64,000 nt of DNA from the NCBI RefSeq assembly GCF_039534165.1, contig NZ_BAAAUX010000003.1, forward strand, positions 243,642 through 307,641, in the 5' to 3' direction. How positions within the stretch are numbered: position 1 is the stretch's first letter; every line of letters begins with the position of its first letter. Origin of the DNA: Saccharopolyspora_D taberi (GTDB lineage: Bacteria; Actinomycetota; Actinomycetes; Mycobacteriales; Pseudonocardiaceae). Position numbers and translations under genes: made by a program. The notes under the pieces were generated by a model. It saw only the letters and a list, made by a program, of their open reading frames with translations. It had not been told where the DNA came from and ran no database searches. Positions 31,936-39,871 of this stretch are shown here, piece after piece.

Positions 31936-32780
31936 TCTCCGACGCCTCGATGTCGCCGTCGCGCCGCGCGCTGCACTGGATCGCGGTGCACAGCCTGGGA
32001 CTCGCGCTGGGCGTGATGTTCCTGCTGCCGATGGTCTTCGTGCTGCTGACCGCGTTCATGTCCGACCAGCAGGCGCTCACCTCGGACCTGTGGCCCCGCG
32101 AATGGCACTGGGAGAACTTCGCCGAGGTCTTCGTCAAGGCGCCGATGCTGTCCTACCTGGGAAACAGCCTGCTCTACGCCGGGCTGGCCACGGTGTTCAT
32201 GCTCATCTCCAGCGTGCCGGTCGCCTACGCGCTGTCCAAGATGCGCTGGCGCGGCCGGAACGCGGCCTTCCTGCTCGTGATCGCGGCCATGATGCTGCCG
32301 CCGCAGGTGACCGCCGTGCCGCTGTACATCCTGTGGACGCGGTTCGAGCTGACCGGTTCGCTGTGGCCGCTGATCATCCCGCACCTGTTCGGCGACGCGT
32401 TCAGCATCTTCCTGCTGCGCCAGTTCTTCCTGACCATCCCGCAGTCCTACGTGGACGCGGCGAAGGTCGACGGCTGCTCCGAGCTCGGCGCGATGCTGCG
32501 CGTCGTCGTGCCGATGGCGAGGCCGGGCATCGCCGCCGCCGCGATGTTCTGCTTCCTCTACACCTGGAACGACTTCTTCGGCCCGCTGCTCTACACCGGC
32601 GAGAACCCGGGCAGCTGGACGCTGTCGGTCGGCCTCGCGTCGTTCCGGGGCACGCACTACGTCGAGTGGAACCTCACGATGGCGGCCACCGTGCTGGTGA
32701 TGCTGCCGGTGATCGTGCTGTTCCTGGTCGCGCAACGCGCATTCGTCCGAGGCATCACCTTCACCGGTGTCAAGGGATAG
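31932..32780 (+). CDS. Carbohydrate ABC transporter permease (MalG-like)
   Basis: GTG 31932 (MISDASMSPSRRALHWIAVHSLG) is preceded by TGGAGGCC and overlaps the stop of the second mini-ORF. The 282-residue protein has six helices, the EAA loop near SYVDAAKVDGCSELGAMLRVVVPMARPGI (about residue 180), and the typical MalG ending QRAFVRGITFTGVKG. It forms the channel with the upstream permease. In-frame ATG codons a little downstream (MSPSRR) are alternatives. Confidence 0.93.
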   Translation: MISDASMSPSRRALHWIAVHSLGLALGVMFLLPMVFVLLTAFMSDQQALTSDLWPREWHWENFAEVFVKAPMLSYLGNSLLYAGLATVFMLISSVPVAYALSKMRWRGRNAAFLLVIAAMMLPPQVTAVPLYILWTRFELTGSLWPLIIPHLFGDAFSIFLLRQFFLTIPQSYVDAAKVDGCSELGAMLRVVVPMARPGIAAAAMFCFLYTWNDFFGPLLYTGENPGSWTLSVGLASFRGTHYVEWNLTMAATVLVMLPVIVLFLVAQRAFVRGITFTGVKG

Positions 32781-32789
32781 AGGAGCGTC

Positions 32790-34034
32790 ATGAAGCTGAC
32801 GGTCGTGGGTGGCGGATCCACCTACACCCCGGAACTGGTCGACGGGATCGGCGCGGGGATCGACGAGATCGTGCTGGTCGACCCCGACGAGCAGCGGCTC
32901 GCCGTGGTCGGCGACTTCTGCCGCAGGCTGCTGGAGCACCGGGGCAGCGGGACCCGGCTGACCACCACGGCGGACCTGGAGGAAGGCGCCGAGGGCGCCG
33001 CCGCCGTCCTGCTGCAACTGCGCGTCGGCGGGCAGGCGGCCCGCTACCGGGACGAGACCTTCCCGCTGGAGCACGGCTGCGTCGGGCAGGAGACCACCGG
33101 CGCGGGCGGGCTGGCCAAGGCGCTGCGCACGGTGCCGGTGGTGCTCGACATCGCCGACCGGGTCCGCGCGGTCGCCCCGGACGCGTGGCTGGTGAACTTC
33201 ACCAACCCGGTCGGGATCGTCACCCGCGCCCTGCAGCTCGAGGGCCACCGGGCGGTCGGCCTGTGCAACGTGGCGATCACCGTCCAGCGCTGGATCGCCG
33301 GGCTGCTCGGCTGGGACTGGCGGTCGGTGGAGCTGGAGCACGTCGGGCTCAACCACCTGACCTGGGTCCGGGGCGTGCGGATCGACGGCCACGAGGTCCT
33401 GCCGGACCTGCTGGCCGAACGCGGGCCGGAGCTGGCCGAGCACGTCGGGCTCCCGCTCGCGCTGATGCGGCGGCTGGGCGTGATCCCGTCCTACTACCTC
33501 AAGTACTTCTACACCCACGACGAGGTGGTGGCGCGCGAGCGCTCGCAGCCGCCGCGCGCGTCGGTGGTCAGCGACGTCGAGCGCGACCTGCTCAAGCGCT
33601 ACTCGGACCCGTCGGTCAACACCAAGCCCGACGAGCTGATGCTGCGCGGCGGTGCCCACTACTCGGAGGCCGCGGTGCGGCTGGTGCGCGCGCTGACCTC
33701 CGACGGCCCGCCGGAGACGCACGTCGTGAACGTGCGAAACGGCGGCACGCTGGACTTCCTGCCGGACGACGCGGTGATCGAGACCAACGCGCGGGTGAGT
33801 TCCGAAGGCGCCCGGCCACTGCCGGTCCGGCCGCTGGAGCCCGCCCTGTCCGGGCTGATCGCGCACGTCACCGCCTACGAGCACCTCGCGCTGGACGCCG
33901 CCGTGCGCGGCGGCCGCGACCGCGTCGCCAACGCCCTGCTCGCGCATCCGCTGATCGGCCGCCACCACCTGGCCGAAGAGCTCGCGGAGGAGCTGGTCCA
34001 GCTCAACGCGGCGTTCCTGCCATGGGCGAAGTGA
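32790..34034 (+). CDS. Glycoside hydrolase family 4 enzyme (6-phospho-beta-glucosidase-like)
   Basis: ATG 32790 follows AGAGGAGCG. The 414-residue protein has the GH4 NAD-binding loop MKLTVVGGGSTYTPELVDGI, the Asn/Pro motif VNFTNPVGIVTRAL, the metal-ligand Cys in VGLCNVAI and His in VGLNHLTWVRGV, and VVNVRNGGTLDFLPDDAVIE. GH4 enzymes split glycosides by a redox elimination using NAD+ and Mn2+. Most act on 6-phosphorylated disaccharides delivered by phosphotransferase systems, but here the partner is an ABC transporter plus a kinase. The stop overlaps the kinase gene by 13 bp. Confidence 0.92.
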   Translation: MKLTVVGGGSTYTPELVDGIGAGIDEIVLVDPDEQRLAVVGDFCRRLLEHRGSGTRLTTTADLEEGAEGAAAVLLQLRVGGQAARYRDETFPLEHGCVGQETTGAGGLAKALRTVPVVLDIADRVRAVAPDAWLVNFTNPVGIVTRALQLEGHRAVGLCNVAITVQRWIAGLLGWDWRSVELEHVGLNHLTWVRGVRIDGHEVLPDLLAERGPELAEHVGLPLALMRRLGVIPSYYLKYFYTHDEVVARERSQPPRASVVSDVERDLLKRYSDPSVNTKPDELMLRGGAHYSEAAVRLVRALTSDGPPETHVVNVRNGGTLDFLPDDAVIETNARVSSEGARPLPVRPLEPALSGLIAHVTAYEHLALDAAVRGGRDRVANALLAHPLIGRHHLAEELAEELVQLNAAFLPWAK

Positions 34035-35032
34035 CCCCGGCGGTGTTCGCGATCGACGGCGGCAACAGCAAGACCGACGTGCTGCTGGTCGGAGCGGACG
34101 GGACCGTGCTGTCGGAAGTCCGCGGCCCCGGCGTCTCGCCGCAGCGGATCGGCGTCGGCCCCTGCCTGGACGCGTTGGCCGGAATGGCGGAGGAGGCGCT
34201 GGTCCGGGCGGGCCTGCCGCTGGAGCCGCCGTTCGCCAGGCACACGGCGGCGTGCCTGGCGGGCGCGGACCTGCCGCGCGAGGAGCGGGAGCTGCGCGAC
34301 GCCGTCGCCGCCCGCGGGTGGTCCGAGACGGTCGTGGTGGACAACGACACCTTCGCCCTCCTCCGGGCCGGGACCGACGACGGCGTCGGGGTCGCGGTGG
34401 TCTGCGGCGCGGGCATCAACTGCGTCGGGGTGGCCCCGGACGGGGCAGTGTCGCGCTTTCCGGCGGTGGGGCGGATTTCCGGCGACTGGGGCGGAGGTTC
34501 GTTCCTCGCGCACGAGGCCCTGTGGTGGGCGGTGCGGGCCGAGGACGGGCGTGGTCCGGGCACCGAGCTGCGCACCGCCGTCGCCGACCACTTCGGCAGG
34601 CCGCGGGTCTTCGACGTGGTCGAGGCCCTGCACTTCGGGGAGATCCCGGACGCCGACGTGCTCGGGCTGTGCCCGGTGCTGTTCGAGGTCGCCGCCGAAG
34701 GCGACCAGGTCGCGGCCGGGCTCGTCGAGCGGCTCGCCGACGAGGTCGGGCAGCTGGCCACCGTCACCCTGCGCCGCCTCGGCATGCTCGCCGAACCGGC
34801 GGTCGTCGTCCTCGGCGGAGGTGTGCTGTCGGGGGCCGGGCGGCGGCTCGTGCCCGGCATCCACCGGCGGTGCGCCGAGGTCGCGCCGAAGGTCGAGATC
34901 CGGGTCGCCGAGGCGGCGCCGGTGGTCGGTGCCGGGCTGCTCGGGCTGGACCGGATCGGCGCCGGGGAGGAGGCCAAGCGGCGGCTCGCCCGGACGCTCC
35001 CGCCGGGCGGGACGTCGCGAGCGGTAGACTGA
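34022..35032 (+). CDS. BadF/BadG-type ATPase, N-acetylglucosamine kinase-like
   Basis: ATG 34022 lies inside the end of the GH4 gene (13-bp overlap). The 336-residue protein has the actin-like ATPase motifs AVFAIDGGNSKTDVLLVG (phosphate 1), VVVDNDTFALLRAG, GVAVVCGAGINCVGV (phosphate 2), GRISGDWGGGSFLAHEAL, and PAVVVLGGGVLSGAG (adenosine). This set is that of the N-acetylglucosamine kinase/BadF family. Next to a GH4 enzyme it probably phosphorylates the imported sugar or the released monosaccharide. It ends 8 bp before the RNase P RNA gene. Confidence 0.88.
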   Translation: MGEVTPAVFAIDGGNSKTDVLLVGADGTVLSEVRGPGVSPQRIGVGPCLDALAGMAEEALVRAGLPLEPPFARHTAACLAGADLPREERELRDAVAARGWSETVVVDNDTFALLRAGTDDGVGVAVVCGAGINCVGVAPDGAVSRFPAVGRISGDWGGGSFLAHEALWWAVRAEDGRGPGTELRTAVADHFGRPRVFDVVEALHFGEIPDADVLGLCPVLFEVAAEGDQVAAGLVERLADEVGQLATVTLRRLGMLAEPAVVVLGGGVLSGAGRRLVPGIHRRCAEVAPKVEIRVAEAAPVVGAGLLGLDRIGAGEEAKRRLARTLPPGGTSRAVD

Positions 35033-35040
35033 GCGGCGCG

Positions 35041-35447
35041 GATGAGTCGGCCGGGCGGTCGCGTCGGGGCTGGTCCCCGTCGAGGAAAGTCCGGACTCCA
35101 CAGGGCAGGGTGGTTGCTAACGGCAACCCGGGGAGACCCGCGGGAAAGTGCCACAGAAAGCAGACCGCCCGGCCGAATGCCTTCGGCATTCCGGCCGAGC
35201 AAGGGTGAAACGGTGGTGTAAGAGACCACCAGCGCCCCGGGTGACCGGGGCGGCTCGGTAAACCCCACCCGGAGCAAGGCCAAGAGGGCACCGAGGTGCC
35301 TGCGCAGGCGATCGAGGGTAGCCCGCCCGATGCCTGCGGGTAGGCCGCTGGAGCCTGCCGGCGACGGCAGGCCGAGATGGATGGCCGCCCATTGGGACCG
35401 TCGTGAGGCGCCCATGGACAGGATCCGGCTTACAGGCCGACTCATCC
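35041..35447 (+). ncRNA. rnpB: RNase P RNA (bacterial type A)
   Basis: The ends GATGAGTCGGCC and GGCCGACTCATC pair to close helix P1. Inside are the conserved 5' block GAGGAAAGTCCGGACTCC, the ACAGAAA motif, AAGGGTGAAACGGTG and GTAAGAGACCACCAGC of the specificity domain, GGTAAACCCCACCC, and the 3' block ATCCGGCTTACAGG that recognises the tRNA CCA end. The RNA is the catalytic subunit that trims 5' leaders from tRNA precursors. Length of about 407 nt is normal for actinobacteria. Confidence 0.97.
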
Positions 35448-35491
35448 CTTCTTAGTTGTGTGTGGTCGTTCTGCTGGCCGGTGCGGGTGGC

Positions 35492-35586
35492 GGAACCTCA
35501 GGCGCCGCCTCGCTGCGGGAGCTCCGACATCGCGTATGCCAATACGCCACGTCGAAGCTGTCCTCGCGAGGCGACGCCTGAGAACC
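35492..35586. repeat. 95-bp near-perfect inverted repeat after rnpB
   Basis: The arms at about 35492-35537 and 35541-35586 match almost throughout: CTCAGGCGCCGCCTCGC answers GCGAGGCGACGCCTGAG, and CGTATGCC-AATACG forms the tip. An RNA of either strand folds into one long hairpin. It begins 44 bp after the RNase P RNA gene, so it could end that transcript, but the length and symmetry also fit a small mobile repeat. Confidence 0.75.
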
Positions 35587-35658
35587 CGCGGCGGTGCCAG
35601 CTGCTTGCGTGGGCGGTGCCGGTTGGTCGGGCCGGCGTGCCGGTTGCTTGCTTGGGTT

Positions 35659-35675
35659 AAGCGGCTGTGCCGCTT
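35659..35675 (+). terminator. Short hairpin with 7-bp stem
   Basis: AAGCGGC-TGT-GCCGCTT. It follows GC-rich, partly repetitive DNA (TGCCGGTTG-like copies at 35600-35650). The rest of the stretch to 36215 (over 500 bp) holds only an unconvincing open frame and no feature that I can name. Confidence 0.35.
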
Positions 35676-36215
35676 CTGAGGCGCCTGGGTGTCCCAGTGG
35701 GTGGACCGGTGCTCCCGAGTGTCCACTGTGGTCTCGTTTGGGTGTTGTTCAGGGGGGATCGGTGGTCACCGGTCGTGTGCGCCCCGGTGCGGTGCGCGGT
35801 GTCGGGGGACCGCTACTCTTGGTGCGATGCGAAGATCACCTTTCGCGTCAACCGAATCCGGTGTCTGCACGCCACCGTGATCCGGTCGGGTGCATCATGA
35901 CTCGATGTGCGGAATTCCACTGCGGTACCGGTTTGTGCACGGTGCGTTACGAGAGGGCTCGCGAGCGGGTGAACGATCACGTGATTCCATGCCAGAGCAG
36001 GCGCGATGACCGCTCTTTTCCCGGCACTGGGCCGAAAGAGGCATGCCCGAACGGCCCATCCGCCGCGTGATCACGCCTGATCCGGCGCCACTCCGGAACT
36101 CGCAACCACTACTTCTGGTGACCATGTCATGTTCTACTCGTACCTGCGTGCCGGGACCGTCCCGGCAGGCTGAGGTACCGACCCGACGAGACTCCGCGAA
36201 CACAGGGGCAACGAG

Positions 36216-36509
36216 ATGACCACCATGCCGCTGGAAACACTGGCGCAACTGCACACACTGGCGCAGGGCGAGATCGGGACCTTCAACCTCCGCGGCTGGA
36301 TCCTGNNNNNNNNNNNNNNNNNNNNNNNNNNNNNNNNNNNNNNNNNNNNNNNGCTGCTGTGGCTCGGCGGTGGCAAGGGCGACAACGCCGGCGTGATGCG
36401 CCGCGTCGGCGGCATCATCGTCGCGCTGGCGATCATCGGACTGGCCGTGACCGGATCGGGCGTCGACATCGGGACGTTCATCGCCGGTCTGTTCAGCACC
36501 AGCGGGTGA
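36216..36509 (+). CDS. Small membrane protein of the conjugation-like locus (interrupted by assembly gap)
   Basis: The visible N terminus is MTTMPLETLAQLHTLAQGEIGTFNLRGWIL, then 47 undetermined bases, then LLWLGGGKGDNAGVMRRVGGIIVALAIIGLAVTGSGVDIGTFIAGLF. The frame is kept if the gap is truly 47 bases (or differs by a multiple of 3), giving about 97 residues. At least two membrane segments are likely, one of them hidden in the gap. A small two-helix protein at the head of a transfer operon could be a pilin-like or scaffold subunit, but no motif proves it. Confidence 0.7.
   Translation: MTTMPLETLAQLHTLAQGEIGTFNLRGWILXXXXXXXXXXXXXXXXLLWLGGGKGDNAGVMRRVGGIIVALAIIGLAVTGSGVDIGTFIAGLFSTSG
36306..36352. 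other. Assembly gap of 47 N
   Basis: Undetermined bases inside the first gene of the locus. Flanking codons stay in frame with 47 bases. Confidence 0.99.
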
Positions 36510-36515
36510 TCGGCA

Positions 36516-37025
36516 TTGCGGATCCGCACCGACGACGAGATCTACCGGGTCGACGCGGTCTGGCTCGGCCCGCCGAAGGCGACCTTCCCGTGGCGCGCCC
36601 GCTACGTCGCCTGGGGCGTCGGCATCGTGGTCTTCCTGCTCGTGCTCGCGATCGAGCGGCGGATGAACATCGGGTTCAGCTTCTTCTCCACCGCGTGGGC
36701 GGTCGTCATCACCATCGTGGTGACCCGGATCATCTGCGCCCGGATCACCCACGAACGCCCGCTGGGGGCGGTGCTGGTGATGTGGATGCGCGAACTCACC
36801 GCGCCCAGGGAGAAAACCGCCACGCGGGGAGGAGCCGCCACCGCCGCGCGGATCCGGGTGCGCACGACTCGGCCCCGGCCCAAGCAGAAGCAGCCCAGAC
36901 GCCCGGGCCGGGGCAACAGGCAGCAGCAGGTCAACCGCTCCAGGCAGCCGGCCCGTGGCCAGGCTCCCCGCAAGCGGGCGCGTAGCAAGGAGGTTCGTGG
37001 TGTTCGGTCGACGGCGAGGCCGTGA
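36516..37025 (+). CDS. TcpE/PrgI-like conjugation membrane protein
   Basis: Start TTG 36516, 6 bp after the upstream stop (MRIRTDDEIYRVDAVWLGPPKATFPWRARYVAW). The 169-residue protein has two adjacent membrane helices (about 28-70: YVAWGVGIVVFLLVLAI and FFSTAWAVVITIVVTRII) followed by a long very basic, disordered tail (RPRPKQKQPRRPGRGNRQQQ). Small two-helix proteins of this kind (TcpE, PrgI) precede the VirB4-like ATPase in Gram-positive type IV systems. The end overlaps the ATPase gene. Confidence 0.7.
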   Translation: MRIRTDDEIYRVDAVWLGPPKATFPWRARYVAWGVGIVVFLLVLAIERRMNIGFSFFSTAWAVVITIVVTRIICARITHERPLGAVLVMWMRELTAPREKTATRGGAATAARIRVRTTRPRPKQKQPRRPGRGNRQQQVNRSRQPARGQAPRKRARSKEVRGVRSTARP

Positions 37026-39871
37026 GGGCAGCTCGCAACAGGTTCCACCTCGCGCCGTCGGTTCGTCCGCCAGGGCCGCCCGTCCAGCCCGCGGCGGCAA
37101 GCGCAGGCTCGGCGACGAGACGTCGATCCCGACCTACACGCCGACGATCTCCGCGCGGTCCATCGACGGGCACCTGCTGCGCACCGGGCAGGACGTGTTC
37201 GCCTGGTACCGGCTTTCCGCGCAGCGGTGGTCGTTCCGCTCCGACTCCCAGCGCCAGGACCTGATCGCCGCGATCGCCGGGCAGTACGCCGAACTCCAGG
37301 GCCGCTGGCTGCACCTGCGGGTCACCAACCGGCCCTACCCGATCCGGATGTGGGCCGAGGCGCACGTGCACAACGCCCGCCACCCGCTGCCGGACACCCC
37401 GGGCGCGCTGACCTTCGACGACTACATGGTCGGCGAGCAGCAGCAGCTGATGGGCCGCTCGATGGCGGAGAAGGAGGTCTACCTGGGCGTCCAGGTGCAG
37501 ACCCGCAACGTCGTCGACCGCGCCGTCGAGCGCGCCGCCCCGCTGCTGCGCCGCGTGTTCCCGGAGGCCGTCGACGCCGAGCTCGTCGCCCTGGACAGCG
37601 AGATCGAGCACCTGGACCAGGTGATCGGCTCCGCCGGGCTGGACGGCCGCCCGGTCAGCGCCGAGGAGATCTCCTGGCTGATGCACCGCTCGTGCTCGCT
37701 GGGACTGCCCGCGCCGCGCAACCTGCCCGCGACCCCGGGCGCCGCCTGGGAACCCGAGGACCTCGCGTCGTTCACCGACGCCTCCGACATGCACCAGGAG
37801 CCCTACTCGCCGACGGTCACCGTCCGCGGGCGCACCGGCTCCAACGCCGGCGTCACCCGGCACGTCGCGGTGCTCACCGTCGGCCAGACCCACGGCCTGC
37901 AGATCCCGGAGATCNNNNNNNNNNNNNNNNNNNNNNNNNNNNNNNNNNNNNNNNNNNNNNNGGTCGGCCCGGATCTACGTGCGGCGCCCCGAGGACGTCG
38001 GCGGCGAGCTGCAGCGGCAGATGAACAAGGTCCGCTCCCAGGTCCGGCACTACACCGAGGAGCACGGCCTGGAGCCGCCGACCTCGCTGGCCCGGCAGGC
38101 CGGGCGGGTGCTGGAGATCGACGACGAGATGACCTCCGGCTTCACCGCGCTGGCCACCCGGGTCCGCTCGTGGTGGCGGCTGGCGGTGTCCGGCCCGACC
38201 GAGCGCGACGCGCTGCGGCTGGCGCAGCAGATCCTCGACCTCTACAAGCCGAAGGTCGCCATCGAGCACCCCGAGGCCCAGTACGCGATGGCGCGGGAGT
38301 TCATCCCGGGCGAGCCGCTGGCCAACGCCGCCTACCTGCGGCGCGGTTCGGTCGTGTGGGCCGCGGCGGCGGTTCCGCAGGCGACCGCGGAGGTCGGCGA
38401 CCGGCGCGGCATCCTGCTCGGCGAGACCTGCACCGCGACCCGCCGCCCGGTCGCGTGGGATCCGTGGATGGCGCAGGAGGTCCGCGACGCGTCCGGTCTG
38501 ACCGCGATGGTCGCCGGTCTCGGTGGTGGCAAGTCGTTCCTCGGCGGCGGGATCGTCTACAAGACGCTGCGCTCCGGCGCGCACTGGACGCTGCTGGACC
38601 CGTCCGGTCCGCTGGCCGAGATCTGCAACCTGCCGGAGCTGCGCCCCTACGCCCGGCCGATCAACCTGCTCAACGCCCAGCCCGGCATCCTCAACCCGTA
38701 CCGGGTGGTCGCCGAGCCGGAGCTGGAGCACTTCGTCGACGAGGACGACCCGGAACGCAGCTGGCGGCGCGAACGCGCGCTGGCGGCGGCGACCCGGCGG
38801 CGGCTGGTGCTCGACGTGCTCACCGGGCTGCTGCCCTACGAGGTCGCCCGGTTGCCGCAGACCCGGATCGTGCTGCTGCGCGCGGTCCGCGCGGTCGGCG
38901 GGCGGCCGGACGCGCATCCGGGCATGGTCTTCGAAGCGCTGCGGCGGGACGCGAGCGAGCACCACGAGCACGCCGTCGTCGTCGCCGACTTCCTCGACGA
39001 GATCCGGGAGCGGATGTCGCTGCTGATCCCGGAGGCCAACGCCGACCCGTACTCGGAGCGCCGCGAGGACCGGCTCACGGTGCTCACCATGGCCGGGCTG
39101 ACCCTGCCCAAGGACGGCGTCGGCCGCGAGCACTGGACCGACGCCGAAGCGCTCGGCGTGGAGATGCTCAACCTCGCCGCCTGGCTGACGCAGCGGTCCA
39201 TCTACGAGCGGCCGAAGAACGAGCGCAAGGGCGTCTGGATCGACGAGGCGTTCTTCCTGTCCGAGGTGCCGACCGGCCGGGTGCTGATGAACCGGTTCGC
39301 CCGCGACTCCCGGAAGTGGAACGTCCGGGTGCTGCTGTCCAGCCAGATCCCGGCTGACTTCCTGCGGATCCAGGGCTTCGTCTCGCTGCTGGACTCGGTG
39401 TTCATCGGCCGCCTCGACGACGAGCACGCGCAGGCCGACGCGCTGCGGCTGCTCAAGGTCCCGGTCGGCGCGGGCTACGAGCAGGTCGTCGCCGCGCTCG
39501 GCCGCCGCCCGGGCCCGGCCCGCAACAACACCGAACGCGACCGCTCGCCCCGGCAGTTCATCTTCGGCGACGGCGCGGGCGGCGTGGAGAAGATCCGGAT
39601 CGACTTCAGCGGACCGCACCTGGCCCACCTGCGCGACTCGCTGGACACCACCCCGGCCTCCGACGACAGCGAGCCCCGCGAGCTCAAGAGCGCCGAGAAC
39701 GGGGTCAACTCCGACGTCGCGGCCCCGGCGCTGACCGCCTCCGACGACTACCCGGAGGACCTGGACACCTTCGACGAGTTCGAGCTCGAGACCGTCGGGA
39801 TCGGCAACGACGGCACGGGCGAGCGTTCGGCCGGGAATCCGGGCGAACGAGGTGGGGACGACGTCCGGTGA
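37000..39871 (+). CDS. VirB4/TraC-like conjugation ATPase (interrupted by assembly gap)
   Basis: GTG 37000 lies 6 nt after AAGGAGG; GTG 36997 is an alternative. About 955 residues. The N-terminal part (to about residue 305) ends ...LQIPEI at the gap; after it the sequence resumes SARIYVRRPEDVGGELQRQMNKVRSQ. The C-terminal ATPase has Walker A GLGGGKS (near 38520) and Walker B GVWIDEAFFL (near 39235), with the SSQIPADFLR sensor region. This is the AAA_10 VirB4/TcpF type motor that powers substrate transfer or pilus assembly. The reading frame changes by one across the gap, which shows that the gap length is wrong, not that the gene is broken. A Ser/Thr/Asp-rich acidic tail ends the protein. Confidence 0.88.
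37915..37961. other. Assembly gap of 47 N
   Basis: Undetermined bases inside the ATPase gene. The last N completes a codon NGG before S-A-R-I-Y; in-frame reading requires a true length of 46 or 49 (one more than a multiple of 3). Confidence 0.99.

Noticed and set aside
35683..35708. CTGGG-TGT-CCCAG hairpin and GGTGGAC tail resembling the junction repeat
   Set aside because: Only about 13 bp agree and the core is absent; likely chance or a decayed copy.
35594..36070. 158-codon open frame after rnpB
   Set aside because: No ribosome-binding site, odd composition with many Cys and Gly, and it begins within repetitive DNA; no support as a gene.
37000..39871. The VirB4-like gene as a frameshifted pseudogene
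   Set aside because: The frame change falls exactly at the run of N, so it reflects gap length and not mutation.
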